A DNA stretch of 64,000 nt, from the NCBI RefSeq assembly GCF_002095465.1, contig NZ_MLFP01000086.1, positions 248,001-312,000 on the forward strand, read 5' to 3'. The DNA comes from Pantoea rodasii (lineage in GTDB: Bacteria > Pseudomonadota > Gammaproteobacteria > Enterobacterales > Enterobacteriaceae). A model generated the notes under the pieces. It did no database searches and had not been told where the DNA came from. It worked only from the letters and a program-made list of their open reading frames with translations. Below, one piece after another: positions 33,529 through 42,746 of this stretch. Numbering within the stretch: the stretch's first letter is position 1; the number at the start of each line of letters is the position of its first letter. The position numbers and the translations under genes are program-made.

Positions 33529-35580
33529 ATGGCAATTGACGGACGTAACCTGCAGATTCTGGCCAACTATTGCGCCGCCGCGGCAGACGCTATGGCGTTT
33601 ACCTTGATGCGCACCGCGCACTCGACTTTTGTTAAAGAGACCGAAGATTTTTCCTGCCAGATCGTCAGCCGTGACGGCCTGGCGTTCGCCTCACCGCGCA
33701 GCTTTGGCGCGCCCTGGTACAGCGGCATTGATTACGGCCCGGTGTTGGCGCTGATCGACAGCTATCAAGAGGGCGATATCTGCATCACCAATGATTCGTA
33801 TGCGGGCAATGTGGCAACCCACTCGCCGGATATCCATATCTGGAAACCGGTGTTCCATAACGGTGAGATAGTCTGCTTTGTGGTAGGGCATATCCATAAC
33901 ACCGACGTGGGCGGCGCAGTGCCGGCCTCGCTTTCACGCTCGCTCACTGACATCGTGCAGGAAGGCATCCGTATTCCGCCGCTGAAGATTGTGCGCAACG
34001 GTGAATTAAATGAGGAAGTGGCACGCATCATGCGCCTCAACGTGCGCGTGCCGGATCAAAACTGGGGTGATTTTAAAGCGCAAATTGCGTCGGTAAATGT
34101 CGGGGAGCGTAAAATTCACGACATCATCGCGCGTTTTGGCATTGACGATTTTCTGCAGGGTATTGAAGGCATCCTTGATTATGCTGAAGCACAGGCGCGC
34201 AGCGTGATCGCCACTATTCCCGATGGGGAATACTTTTATGCCGATTTTGCTGATGAGGACGGCGAGGGCGGTTTTCCGTGCCGCGTGGCGATCACGCTGC
34301 GTATCACCGGCGACACGCTGGAACTGGATTATACCGGCAGCGATCCACAGCTGGCCTCATCGCTGAATATGCCGACTGGCGGGCGCGAACGTCATCCGCT
34401 GGCGCTGGTCGGCGTCACCTATGTGCTGGCGACGCTGGATCGCAATCTGCTGCTCAATGCCGGTACTTTGCGCCCCACGCGTGCCATTCTGCCACCGGGC
34501 ACGGTGATGAACTGTGAAGCACCCGCGGCGGTGGGCATGCGTTCGCTGACCTGTGCGCTGTCGCAGATTGCCACCCTCGGCGTGTTCTCACAGGCGCTGC
34601 CGGATCGCTTACCGGCTAACTCGCCGGGCGGCAACTCGATCATGAATATCCGCACCAGCGACAGCCAGAATCGTAATGTGGTGGCTTCGTTGGGGCCGGT
34701 GGGGGGTGGGGCAGGCGGTACGCCACGTCACGATGGCCCGGATGGATCGGGCGGCTTGTCGGCGTTTCTGAAAAACACGCCGATTGAGATTAACGAGGCG
34801 GAAGTGCCGATTCATTTCCATCGCTACGGCTTAGCCGCAGACAGCGCTGGAGCGGGACGCTATCGCGGCGGCCTGGCCACCGAAATGGCGTTTGAGATCT
34901 TTGCGCCCAACACCACCGTAACGGCGCGCAACCGTAACCGTTCAGTGTTCGCTTCGTCAGGCGTGCTGGGCGGTGAATCCGGTGCGCTGTCGCACTTCCG
35001 CACGCTGCGCCAGGGTCAAGCCATCGAGCACGGTAATACCGATGTGATCCACTGCCAGCCGGGCGATATCGTTGAGGTGCGCGGTCCGGGCGCGGGGGGT
35101 TATGGCTTGCCGGTGGAGCGTGATTCCGCTGCCGTACTGCAAGATGTACGCTGCGGGTTCGTCACCGCGCAGGTGGCGCGAGACCGCTATGGTGTCGCGA
35201 TTGTCGCTGGCGAAGTCGATCAGGCTGCTACCGCCCGTTTACGCGCTGAGATGTGCACCGAGGCGCGACAGCATTTTGATCACGGCGCGGCCCGCACGGC
35301 GTTTGAACAACAGTGGACACCGGCACGCTATGTGTTACTGACGGCATTTCTGGCAGCCGCACCGGTCAGCTGGCGACACTTCCTCAAGCAACAGGTGTTT
35401 GACGCCGTGGCGGCAGATGCACAATCGGCGGCTCTTGAGGCCGTCACAGCGAATGCACAATCGTCAGCACTTGAGGCCGTCACAGCGGATGCACAATCGG
35501 CCGCACTTGAGGTGCAGATGCAGGCTATCTTCCACCATCTGCAACAACGCTATCCGGCGATGATGAACCGGTCGCACTAA
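33529..35580 (+). CDS. Hydantoinase/oxoprolinase family protein B (HyuB-like), with C-terminal tandem repeat
   Basis: A 683-residue hydantoinase B family protein. DAMAFTLMRTAHSTFVKETEDFS and FASPRSFGAPWYSGIDYG open it, ICITNDSYAGNVATHSPD with the Asp-rich loop, VVGHIHNTDVGG, and GGRERHPLALVGVTY mark the family. It starts right after the A-subunit stop, with GAGG close by. The last 60 residues hold three tandem copies of a 12-residue Ala-rich unit (35404-35511), an insertion not typical of the family. The B subunit catalyses ring opening with HyuA-dependent ATP hydrolysis. Confidence 0.9.
   Translation: MAIDGRNLQILANYCAAAADAMAFTLMRTAHSTFVKETEDFSCQIVSRDGLAFASPRSFGAPWYSGIDYGPVLALIDSYQEGDICITNDSYAGNVATHSPDIHIWKPVFHNGEIVCFVVGHIHNTDVGGAVPASLSRSLTDIVQEGIRIPPLKIVRNGELNEEVARIMRLNVRVPDQNWGDFKAQIASVNVGERKIHDIIARFGIDDFLQGIEGILDYAEAQARSVIATIPDGEYFYADFADEDGEGGFPCRVAITLRITGDTLELDYTGSDPQLASSLNMPTGGRERHPLALVGVTYVLATLDRNLLLNAGTLRPTRAILPPGTVMNCEAPAAVGMRSLTCALSQIATLGVFSQALPDRLPANSPGGNSIMNIRTSDSQNRNVVASLGPVGGGAGGTPRHDGPDGSGGLSAFLKNTPIEINEAEVPIHFHRYGLAADSAGAGRYRGGLATEMAFEIFAPNTTVTARNRNRSVFASSGVLGGESGALSHFRTLRQGQAIEHGNTDVIHCQPGDIVEVRGPGAGGYGLPVERDSAAVLQDVRCGFVTAQVARDRYGVAIVAGEVDQAATARLRAEMCTEARQHFDHGAARTAFEQQWTPARYVLLTAFLAAAPVSWRHFLKQQVFDAVAADAQSAALEAVTANAQSSALEAVTADAQSAALEVQMQAIFHHLQQRYPAMMNRSH
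35404..35511. repeat. Three tandem 36-bp units within hyuB
   Basis: Three near-identical 36-bp units encode AVAADAQSAALE, AVTANAQSSALE and AVTADAQSAALE. They are in frame, so copy-number change by slippage would lengthen or shorten the protein without breaking it. Confidence 0.9.
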
Positions 35581-35621
35581 GCGCTAATATTCAGCTTCAG
35601 GCTTTGCCATAGTCTTTTGTT

Positions 35622-35643
35622 GCCCGATGACGTTTCATCGGGC
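35622..35643. terminator. Stem-loop between hyuB and the SDR gene
   Basis: GCCCGATGA pairs with TCATCGGGC around a four-base loop. It lies 40 bp past hyuB. There is no strong T-tract, so termination is uncertain. Confidence 0.5.
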
Positions 35644-35663
35644 GCACTTAAGAGGATGTCACT

Positions 35664-36506
35664 ATGGCTTCAGCAAACACGCCCGTTTGGTTTATTTCTG
35701 GTTGTTCAACCGGCTTTGGCCGTGAGCTGGCGCAGCAGACCATTGCGCGCGGCTTTCATACCGTGGTGACTGCGCGTGACCCGGCGAAAGTGCAGGATTT
35801 GGTGGCGGGGCACGACAATGCCCTTGCGGTGGCATTGGATGTGACCGATGCGCAGAGTATCGAGCGAGCCGTTCAAGCCGCGCTGGATAAATTCGGCACC
35901 GTGGATGTGCTGGTGAACAATGCCGGCTATGGCTATCAAAGTTCAGTCGAAGAGGGGGATGATCGCGAGATCCGCGCTCAATTCGATGCTAACGTCTTTG
36001 GCCTGTTTGCCTTAACGCGCGCGGTCTTACCGGCGATGCGTAAACAGCGTCGTGGACACGTGATCAATATCACCTCGGTGGCCGGATTCATTGGCTTCGC
36101 CAGCTCGGGCTATTATTCGGCCAGCAAACACGCGGTGGAAGGCTGGTCTGATTCACTGGCGGTGGAAGCTGCACCTTTAGGCATTCATGTCACCTGTGTC
36201 GAACCGGGGCCATTCCGCACCGACTGGGCGGGGCGTTCATTGCACCAGACGCCGAGCACCTTACCGGAGTATGCCGACACGGCGGCGGCACGCATGAAAG
36301 CCACTTCCGAATACAGCGGCACCCAGGCAGGCGATCCGGCACGCGCGGCAGCGGCGATGATAGCCATCACAGAACACGATAATCCACCGCGCCATTTGGT
36401 GATGGGCGCATGGGGTTATGATGCGGTGACCAACAAGTTGAAAGAGCGCCTGGCGCAGATCGAGGCCTGGAAGCAGACGTCGATTGATACGGATTTTCCT
36501 TCTTAA
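35664..36506 (+). CDS. Short-chain dehydrogenase/reductase
   Basis: A 280-residue classical SDR. WFISGCSTGFGRELAQQ carries the T/S-G-x3-G-x-G cofactor motif at about 10-22, VLVNNAGYGYQSS the NNAG motif, and YYSASKHAVEGWSD the Tyr-x3-Lys catalytic pair. PGPFRTDWAG follows, as usual. AGAGGATG precedes ATG 35664. It reduces or oxidises an alcohol/carbonyl using NAD(P)H. It is separated from hyuB by a stem-loop and may be a separate unit. The substrate is unknown. Confidence 0.88.
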   Translation: MASANTPVWFISGCSTGFGRELAQQTIARGFHTVVTARDPAKVQDLVAGHDNALAVALDVTDAQSIERAVQAALDKFGTVDVLVNNAGYGYQSSVEEGDDREIRAQFDANVFGLFALTRAVLPAMRKQRRGHVINITSVAGFIGFASSGYYSASKHAVEGWSDSLAVEAAPLGIHVTCVEPGPFRTDWAGRSLHQTPSTLPEYADTAAARMKATSEYSGTQAGDPARAAAAMIAITEHDNPPRHLVMGAWGYDAVTNKLKERLAQIEAWKQTSIDTDFPS

Positions 36507-36522
36507 CCTGTTTCAGAGGCCC

Positions 36523-36618
36523 ATAAATAGCGTCCCTGCGCATTAGGTATTTTTCGTAGAGGCCGTTTATGCACCTCTGGCATTGGAGGGCGCCATAAAC
36601 GGCACCCTACGAAGGTAT
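36523..36618. repeat. Intergenic palindromic repeat between SDR and GGDEF-EAL genes
   Basis: Arms CGTAGAGGCCGTTTATG and a reverse match CATAAACGGCACCCTACG face each other in the gap between convergent genes. The form resembles the GTAGCGGCGC family in layout but has a different sequence. Confidence 0.5.
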
Positions 36619-38814
36619 TCACATCATCTTTTCAATCTCTTCGAACGGCACGGCCTGGCTGAAAAGATATCCTTGCAGCTGATTACAGCCTGCATCGGCC
36701 AGCGCCATTTTCTGGCCTTCGGTTTCGACACCTTCGGCGGTCACCGTTAAACCCATGGCGTGACCCAAACGTACCACCGATTCCACAATCGCAGTGGAGT
36801 TTTGCGCCACGCCAAGCGATTGAGTGAAAGAACGGTCAATTTTGATTTTGTCGACCGGGAAGGTGCTGAGATAGTTCAGGCTGGAGTAACCGGTGCCGAA
36901 ATCATCCAGCGCGATGCGGAAACCGGCTTCACGTAGCGCGATAATGTTATTGCGCGCCTCGTGTTCATCCTCAATCAGCACTCCTTCGGTGATCTCCAAC
37001 TCCATGTGCAGCGGATCGGCACCTTCTTCACGCACAATCTCAATAATGCGTTCAACAAAGCCGCTGGCACGGAACTGCACCGGAGACACATTCACCGCGA
37101 CGATCACCTGCGGCAGTTTGATGGAGGTTTTACAGGCCTCACGCAATACCCATTCGCCAAGTGGAATGATCATGCCGGTCTCTTCGGCGATGGCAATAAA
37201 ATCACCGGGCGAGACGTCACCGCGTATTGGATGCTGCCAGCGCAGCAGGGCTTCCAGGCCCACCACGCGCTGCCCACTGATCTCCATCAGCGGTTGATAC
37301 CACACGCGCAGGCCATCGAAATTCACCAGCGCCTGGCGTAAATCCGTCGCCATCTGCTGACGCGTGCGCAGGGATTCATCCATCACGCGTTCAAACTGAC
37401 GATATTGTCCACGCCCGCCATTTTTGGCTTCATACAGCGCAATATCCGCTTTGCGCATCAACTCCAGACGGTCAATGCCGTCTTTCGGTGCCAGCGCCAG
37501 CCCGATACTCACGCCGACCCATACTTCGCTGCCTTGCAGCTCATAAGGTTCGCTCAGTTCACTGATAATGCGTTTCGCCAGCGCCTGAACCTGACCAATG
37601 TTATCGACATCCGGCATCACCACGATAAATTCGTCGCCACCGATGCGGCCCACCGTATCACTGGCGCGCAGGATGTGATTGAGACGTCGCGCAACCTCGA
37701 TGATCAGCTCATCACCCGCGTGGTGGCCATAGGTATCATTGATATTTTTGAAGCGATCGAGATCCAGCAACAGCAGCGCCACACGCTGATCGTGGCGTGC
37801 CGAGACGGCCAGTGCCTGAGAGAGACGGTCCTCAACCAGCGCACGATTGGGTAGCCCCGTGAGGACATCATGAAACGCCAGATGCTGCGCCTGGGCTTCA
37901 CTGGCGCCAAGCTTCAACAGTGACTGCGATAAATTCAGTGAAGAGGTCCAGATGCGGCGCACCATAAACAAGCACAGCAAGGTGATCAACACCACGGAAA
38001 GCAGCGTCGATGGACCCAGCATGCGCAGCATCTGTGCGCCGGGTTTATCGGGCTGCCAGCTCAGGTAGCCCACGGCATCACCCTGTTGTGAATTGAGTTG
38101 ATACAGCGCGTCTTTTCCCGGCTGTGGCGCACCATCGCTGAAGTGCAACTGACGCAGCTGGCTGCGATCCGCCAGATTACGCAAATAGCCGTCATCAAGG
38201 AATTTAATGCTCACTAACCGATAACGTCCCGCCTCACGCGTGCTGCTGATATCCCCGACTGCCAGAGCGGCTGCCCGCTGGCCAATACGCACAAAATCAG
38301 CGCGATCGCTGGGGCCCGCCACCACATCGCTATTCACCACTAAAGGGCTGTTCAGCATGTCCTGTAAGTAATGACCGATGCTCTCACTTGAGACGCGTTG
38401 CCCGTTACGCCAGACCGCCAGCGGCAGATTGTTACGATCAACCAGCAGAATCAACTGATGATCAAACATATCAAACAGCCAGCCCCCGATATTTTGATCC
38501 AGCCAGTTTTGATCCGGTGAGCCTGAGGCCAGCTGATTGGCGAGCGGAGACCAGCGCGTCAGGCTGCGTAGCTGACGTAAATGTTCACCAAGGCTCTGCG
38601 CAAAGGAGGCTTCAATCATGCGCTGCTGCTGATCGCGCGCCTGTTCATTAGACAGGGACGTACCCCAAAACAGACCTGCGCCTGCTCCGGCAAAGGTGAG
38701 AAGCAAAATGGCCAGCAGCGGTAAAATCACTTCCCGCACAAAATTGCGGCGAAAACCGTCGGACAGTTTTATTGTGTTAATCATTTCAGGGTTCGCGTAA
38801 CAAGAAGGGCTCAT
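36619..38814 (-). CDS. Membrane GGDEF-EAL protein, probable c-di-GMP turnover enzyme
   Basis: A 731-residue signalling protein. Helix one spans about 29-49 and helix two about 270-290; the region between is a periplasmic sensor domain of CHASE4-like size. GGDEF (392-396) is intact in RIGGDEFIVV, and the EAL domain opens with VVGLEALLRW (521-523), so both cyclase and phosphodiesterase sites look complete; which activity dominates is not readable. The C-terminal RIALDDFGTGYSSLNYL loop is present. The start is uncertain: ATG 38814 and ATG 38784 both lack a good ribosome site. It diverges from phnF and converges with the SDR gene. Confidence 0.88.
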   Translation of the reverse strand: MSPSCYANPEMINTIKLSDGFRRNFVREVILPLLAILLLTFAGAGAGLFWGTSLSNEQARDQQQRMIEASFAQSLGEHLRQLRSLTRWSPLANQLASGSPDQNWLDQNIGGWLFDMFDHQLILLVDRNNLPLAVWRNGQRVSSESIGHYLQDMLNSPLVVNSDVVAGPSDRADFVRIGQRAAALAVGDISSTREAGRYRLVSIKFLDDGYLRNLADRSQLRQLHFSDGAPQPGKDALYQLNSQQGDAVGYLSWQPDKPGAQMLRMLGPSTLLSVVLITLLCLFMVRRIWTSSLNLSQSLLKLGASEAQAQHLAFHDVLTGLPNRALVEDRLSQALAVSARHDQRVALLLLDLDRFKNINDTYGHHAGDELIIEVARRLNHILRASDTVGRIGGDEFIVVMPDVDNIGQVQALAKRIISELSEPYELQGSEVWVGVSIGLALAPKDGIDRLELMRKADIALYEAKNGGRGQYRQFERVMDESLRTRQQMATDLRQALVNFDGLRVWYQPLMEISGQRVVGLEALLRWQHPIRGDVSPGDFIAIAEETGMIIPLGEWVLREACKTSIKLPQVIVAVNVSPVQFRASGFVERIIEIVREEGADPLHMELEITEGVLIEDEHEARNNIIALREAGFRIALDDFGTGYSSLNYLSTFPVDKIKIDRSFTQSLGVAQNSTAIVESVVRLGHAMGLTVTAEGVETEGQKMALADAGCNQLQGYLFSQAVPFEEIEKMM

Positions 38815-39095
38815 TAATTAAGTTAGCAGACTTTGCGCAAGCTGCACTCCGTAAGGCTAGCGATAAATGAGTGAAAATAAGCGATAATTTTTTGAACACT
38901 GTCACAAAGGCAACAGTTAAAAATATTTTATTAAAACCACAGCCGTTTCGCTTCGATCCTGCTGCCCTAAAGCAAATTCATCCTCACGTCATTGAGCCGT
39001 CACGGCACTGTCATCTGGCTCGCGCACTGTAGTCGCCATCTCGCAGCACTTGTCGCTGCGCTCCTCAACCTGTAGCGAATGAGGTATTGAACGTG
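38815..39095. promoter_or_regulatory. Divergent promoter region between the GGDEF-EAL gene and phnF
   Basis: About 280 bp, AT-rich at its left end, holding both promoters. A Pho-box-like direct repeat at 38997-39014 is listed separately; a further CTGTCAC is at 38899-38905. Confidence 0.6.
38997..39014 (+). promoter_or_regulatory. Pho-box-like sequence upstream of phnF
   Basis: CCGTCAC-GGCA-CTGTCAT is two 7-bp units with 4-bp spacing, matching the PhoB consensus CTGTCAT-N4-CTGTCAT in 12 of 14 unit positions. It is about 85 bp before the phnF start. PhoB control of phn genes is well established in E. coli. Confidence 0.65.
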
Positions 39096-39812
39096 ATGGA
39101 GATATCCAGACATCCGACCACTGTTTATCAGGCGGTCGCCGCCCAACTGGAGCAGGCACTGCAAGAGCGCTATCGCTGTGGTGACTATCTGCCTTCCGAA
39201 CAACAGTTAGCCGATCACTACGAAGTGAATCGCCACACGCTGCGCCGTGCGGTGGATGAACTGGTGAATAAAGGGCTGCTGCAACGCCGCCACGGCGTCG
39301 GCATTCTGGTGCTGATGCGGCCTTATGATTACCCACTGCATGCTCAGGCACGCTTTAGCCAAAACCTGCTGGAGCAGGGCAGTCATCCCACCAGCGAGCG
39401 TTTGCTGGCGGTGCTGCGTCCGGCCAGCAGCGATGTGGCCAGCGCTCTTGCCATCAATGAAGGCGATAACGTGATTCATCTGCGCACCTTGCGCCGGGTG
39501 AATGGTGTGCCGGTGTGCGTCATCAACCACTTCCTGCCGGAACTGAGCTGGTGGCCGACAATGCAGCAGTTCCAGAACGGCTCACTGCACGATTTTATGC
39601 AGCAGCACCTCGGTCTGGATTTAACCCGTTCGCAAACCCGTATCAGCACCCGCCGCGCGCAGGCCAAAGAGTGTAAACAGCTGGAGATTGCACTGCAGTC
39701 GCCGCTGCTGTGCGTGCGCACCCTGAATAAACACCGCGACGGTCAGGTAGCGGAATACTCCGTCAGCCTGACGCGTGGCGACATGATTGAACTGACTCTG
39801 GAGCATGAATGA
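39096..39812 (+). CDS. phnF: PhnF, GntR/UbiC-type phosphonate regulator
   Basis: A 238-residue GntR-family regulator. RCGDYLPSEQQLADHYEVNRHTLRRAVDELVNKGLLQRRHGVG is the winged helix, and ARFSQNLLEQGSHPTSERLL plus RTLRRVNGVPVCVI form the UbiC-like effector domain. The sequence follows E. coli PhnF closely. GAGG at 39081-39084 fits ATG 39096; an earlier in-frame TTG has poor spacing. It heads the C-P lyase operon and its stop overlaps phnG (ATGA). PhnF probably represses this operon without phosphonate; the effector is not shown by sequence. Confidence 0.9.
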   Translation: MEISRHPTTVYQAVAAQLEQALQERYRCGDYLPSEQQLADHYEVNRHTLRRAVDELVNKGLLQRRHGVGILVLMRPYDYPLHAQARFSQNLLEQGSHPTSERLLAVLRPASSDVASALAINEGDNVIHLRTLRRVNGVPVCVINHFLPELSWWPTMQQFQNGSLHDFMQQHLGLDLTRSQTRISTRRAQAKECKQLEIALQSPLLCVRTLNKHRDGQVAEYSVSLTRGDMIELTLEHE

Positions 39813-40255
39813 AACAGCAAACCGCGCGCCAGCATTGGCTGTCGGTCCTCGCGCACAGCGAAGCCAGCCAGCTCGATGCGCATTGGCAGCCGCTGCACCT
39901 GAATACGCAATTTGAATCTGTCCGTCCAGCCGAAACCGGTTTAACCCGCCTGCAAGCGCGCATGGGCGGCAGCGGTAAACGCTTCGTGATGGGCGATGCC
40001 ACGGTGACGCGTGCGGTAGTGAAACTGCACGACGGCACCCTCGGCTTTAGCTATGTGTTAGGGCGCGATAAAGCCCACGCCGAACGCTGTGCGGTGATTG
40101 ACGCACTGTTGCAACAGCCAGAGACCCAGGCGCTGTTGCAGGAAAAATTGATTGCCCCGCTGGCGGCCCTGCGTGAAGAGCAGCGTCAGCTGCGTGCACG
40201 TGAAATCGCCAGCTCTAAAGTGGATTTCTTTACGCTGGTTCGCGGAGATAACTAA
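39809..40255 (+). CDS. phnG: PhnG, C-P lyase complex subunit
   Basis: A 148-residue subunit of the PhnGHIJ core that builds and cleaves ribose-linked phosphonates. QHWLSVLAHSE, ETGLTRLQARMGGSGKRFVMGDATVTRAVVKL and LGRDKAHAERCAVIDALLQ are PhnG hallmarks. It overlaps phnF by four bases and phnH by one, and so is translated as part of one operon. PhnG with PhnH and PhnI forms alpha-D-ribose 1-methylphosphonate 5-triphosphate from ATP and methylphosphonate. Confidence 0.94.
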   Translation: MKQQTARQHWLSVLAHSEASQLDAHWQPLHLNTQFESVRPAETGLTRLQARMGGSGKRFVMGDATVTRAVVKLHDGTLGFSYVLGRDKAHAERCAVIDALLQQPETQALLQEKLIAPLAALREEQRQLRAREIASSKVDFFTLVRGDN

Positions 40256-40829
40256 TGACATTACTCGCCAGTTTTAACCATCCGGTTGCCGATTCACAGC
40301 GTGCTTTTCGTCGCATCCTGAAAGCCATGAGCGAGCCGGGCGTGATGGTCTCACTGCCACTGGAGCAGGGCTGGGGCGATCTGTCTCCTGCCGCGACGGC
40401 GGTCCTGCTGACGCTGGTCGATCAGGAGAGTGCACTGTGGCTGGATAGCCGAGTGGACAGTGAAACCGTCCGCAGCAATCTGCGTTTTCACACCGGCGTG
40501 CCGATTGTTGAAGATCGTCATGCACCGTTTGCCTTAACCCATGCAGCGTCAAATCCGGATCCTGCGCAGTTTGCGCCGGGCGACAATATGTCACCGGAAA
40601 AAGCACCACGCTGATCATTGAAGTGCCTTCGCTCAACGGCGGGTTAACGCTGCGTCTGTCCGGTCCTGGCCTGCGTGAATCGCGCGCCATCGCCCCACAG
40701 CTGCCGGAAGCGATTTTGACCTATCTGCGCGAGCGTCCACATCCGTTCCCGCTGGGCGTGGATCTGATTTTCACCTGCGGTGAAGCGATGATGGCCTTGC
40801 CTCGCACCACCGACGTGGAGGTGTGCTGA
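40255..40829 (+). pseudogene. phnH: PhnH, C-P lyase complex subunit, frameshifted
   Basis: Start TLLASFNHPVADSQRAFR is normal. The open frame ends in MSPEKAPR, but the other frame continues STTLIIEVPSLNGGLTL to the true end FTCGEAMMALPRTTDVEV. One missing A in the run 40598-40602 explains it. The restored protein is 191 residues, against 194 in E. coli. If the deletion is real, C-P lyase would be inactive, because PhnH is essential to the complex; the surrounding operon is otherwise intact, which favours a sequence error. Its stop overlaps phnI (TGATG). Confidence 0.9.
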
Positions 40830-41905
40830 TGTACGTTGCGGTTAAAGGGGGCGAGAAGGCGATAGCCAGCGCCCATGAGCTACAGGCTGATTTGCGCCGT
40901 GGCGACCGCGATGTCGCAGAACTCGGTTGCGATCAGGTTGCGCAACAGTTGGGTTTGGCGGTGGATCGCGTGATGACCGAAGGCGGCATCTACGACCCGC
41001 AGCTCGCGGCACTCGCCATTAAACAGGCCAGCGGCGACCTGGTGGAAGCGATCTTCCTGCTGCGCGCCTATCGCACCACGCTTCCCCGTCTGGCCGACAG
41101 CCTGGCGCTGGATACCGATGAAATGCGCATCGAACGTCGTATCTCGGCGGTTTATAAAGATCTACCGGGCGGCCAGGTTCTGGGTCCCACCTACGATTAC
41201 AGCCATCGCCTGCTGGATTTCACCCTGCTGGCCAATGGCGAAACGCCGGCGGCACCGCGTGACGACCAGGCGTTGCCCGAGCGCTGTCCGCACGTGTTCA
41301 GCATGATGACCAAAGAAGGTCTGGCGGCACGCGAAGAGGATGATGGCAGCGAGCCGTGCGATATCACCCGCGAGCCGCCGGGATATCCCGCGACGCGCGC
41401 TGCCCGCCTGCAACAGCTGGTGCGCGGTGATGAAGGTTTTCTGCTGGCACTGGGTTATTCCACGCAGCGTGGTTACGGTCGCAACCATCCGTTTGCTGGC
41501 GAGATCCGCACCGGCTATCTCAGCGTGTCAATTTGCCCGGAAGAACTGGGATTTGAGATTGAGATCGGCGAGATCCTGCTGACCGAATGTGAAATGGTCA
41601 ACGGTTTCACCACGCAAACCGAGGGCGCACCGCACTTTACTCGCGGTTACGGGCTGGTGTTTGGTCGCACGGAGCGTAAAGCGATGGCGATGGCGCTGGT
41701 GGATCGTGCCCTGCAAGCCCCGGACTACGATGAACGAATTGCCGGTCCGGCGCAGGACGAAGAGTTTGTGCTGTCGCATGCCGACAACGTGGAAGCGGCG
41801 GGCTTTGTTTCGCATCTGAAACTGCCGCACTACGTCGATTTCCAGGCGGAGCTGGAGTTGCTGAAACGCCTGCGTGAACAGGTTCAGGAGCAAAACGATG
41901 AGTGA
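40829..41905 (+). CDS. phnI: PhnI, C-P lyase nucleosidase/transferase subunit
   Basis: A 358-residue C-P lyase subunit. YVAVKGGEKAI opens it, and KQASGD, ERRISAVYKD and QRGYGRNHPFAGEIRTGYLSVSI are conserved from E. coli PhnI. PhnI displaces adenine from ATP and adds the phosphonate to C1 of the ribose. ATG 40829 overlaps the phnH stop; the earlier GTG in frame is not needed. Its end overlaps phnJ by eight bases. Confidence 0.95.
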   Translation: MYVAVKGGEKAIASAHELQADLRRGDRDVAELGCDQVAQQLGLAVDRVMTEGGIYDPQLAALAIKQASGDLVEAIFLLRAYRTTLPRLADSLALDTDEMRIERRISAVYKDLPGGQVLGPTYDYSHRLLDFTLLANGETPAAPRDDQALPERCPHVFSMMTKEGLAAREEDDGSEPCDITREPPGYPATRAARLQQLVRGDEGFLLALGYSTQRGYGRNHPFAGEIRTGYLSVSICPEELGFEIEIGEILLTECEMVNGFTTQTEGAPHFTRGYGLVFGRTERKAMAMALVDRALQAPDYDERIAGPAQDEEFVLSHADNVEAAGFVSHLKLPHYVDFQAELELLKRLREQVQEQNDE

Positions 41906-42746
41906 GTTAACCGGCTATAACAACGGCTATCTGGATGAGCAGACCAAGCGCACCATTCGCCGCGCGATCCTTAAAGCGGTCGCGATTCTAGGTTATCAGG
42001 TGCCGTTTGCCGGACGTGAAATGCCGATGCCTTATGGCTGGGGCACCGGCGGCATTCAGATCACTGCCAGCATCATTGGTGACAGCGATGTGCTGAAGGT
42101 GATTGACCAGGGCGCGGATGACACCACTAACGCGGTATCCATCCGTCGCTTCTTCCAGCGTGTCAGCGGGGCGGCGACCACTGAAGCCACCAAAGACGCC
42201 ACGCTGATCCAGACGCGCCACCGCATTCCAGAAACGCCATTGCAGGAAGATCAGGTGCTGATTTTCCAGGTGCCGATTCCTGAACCGCTGCGCTTTATCG
42301 AGCCGCGTGAAACCGAAACCCGCACCATGCACGCGCTGGAAGAGTACGGCATCATGCAGGTGAAGCTGTATGAAGATATTGCCCGCTACGGCCATATCGC
42401 CACCACCTATGCCTATCCGGTGAAGGTCAACGATCGCTATGTGATGGATCCGTCGCCGATTCCAAAGTTCGACAACCCGAAAATGCACATGATGCCCGCG
42501 CTACAGCTATTTGGTGCCGGGCGTGAAAAACGCATCTATGCGCTGCCGCCGTATACCAAAGTCGAAAGCCTCGACTTCGACGATCACCCGTTCACCGTTC
42601 AGAGCTGGGATGAGCCCTGTGCACTGTGCGGTTCGCGCCACAGCTACCTCGATGAGGTGGTGATGGATGATGCCGGTACGCGCATGTTTGTTTGCTCCGA
42701 TACCGATTTTTGCCACCAGCAGCAGGAACAACAGCATGCACAGTGA
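41898..42746 (+). CDS. phnJ: PhnJ, radical SAM C-P lyase
   Basis: A 282-residue protein that cleaves the C-P bond by radical SAM chemistry. The Cys set is complete at C241, C244 and C266 (4Fe-4S cluster) and C272 (the thiyl-radical Cys), in CALCG...FVCSDTDFC. Other conserved blocks are GREMPMPYGWGTGGIQITA and RTRHRIPETPLQ. ATG 41898 lies inside phnI's last codons. It overlaps phnK by 11 bases. Unlike the usual CX3CX2C of radical SAM enzymes, this CX2CX21C pattern is normal for PhnJ. Confidence 0.96.
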   Translation: MSELTGYNNGYLDEQTKRTIRRAILKAVAILGYQVPFAGREMPMPYGWGTGGIQITASIIGDSDVLKVIDQGADDTTNAVSIRRFFQRVSGAATTEATKDATLIQTRHRIPETPLQEDQVLIFQVPIPEPLRFIEPRETETRTMHALEEYGIMQVKLYEDIARYGHIATTYAYPVKVNDRYVMDPSPIPKFDNPKMHMMPALQLFGAGREKRIYALPPYTKVESLDFDDHPFTVQSWDEPCALCGSRHSYLDEVVMDDAGTRMFVCSDTDFCHQQQEQQHAQ

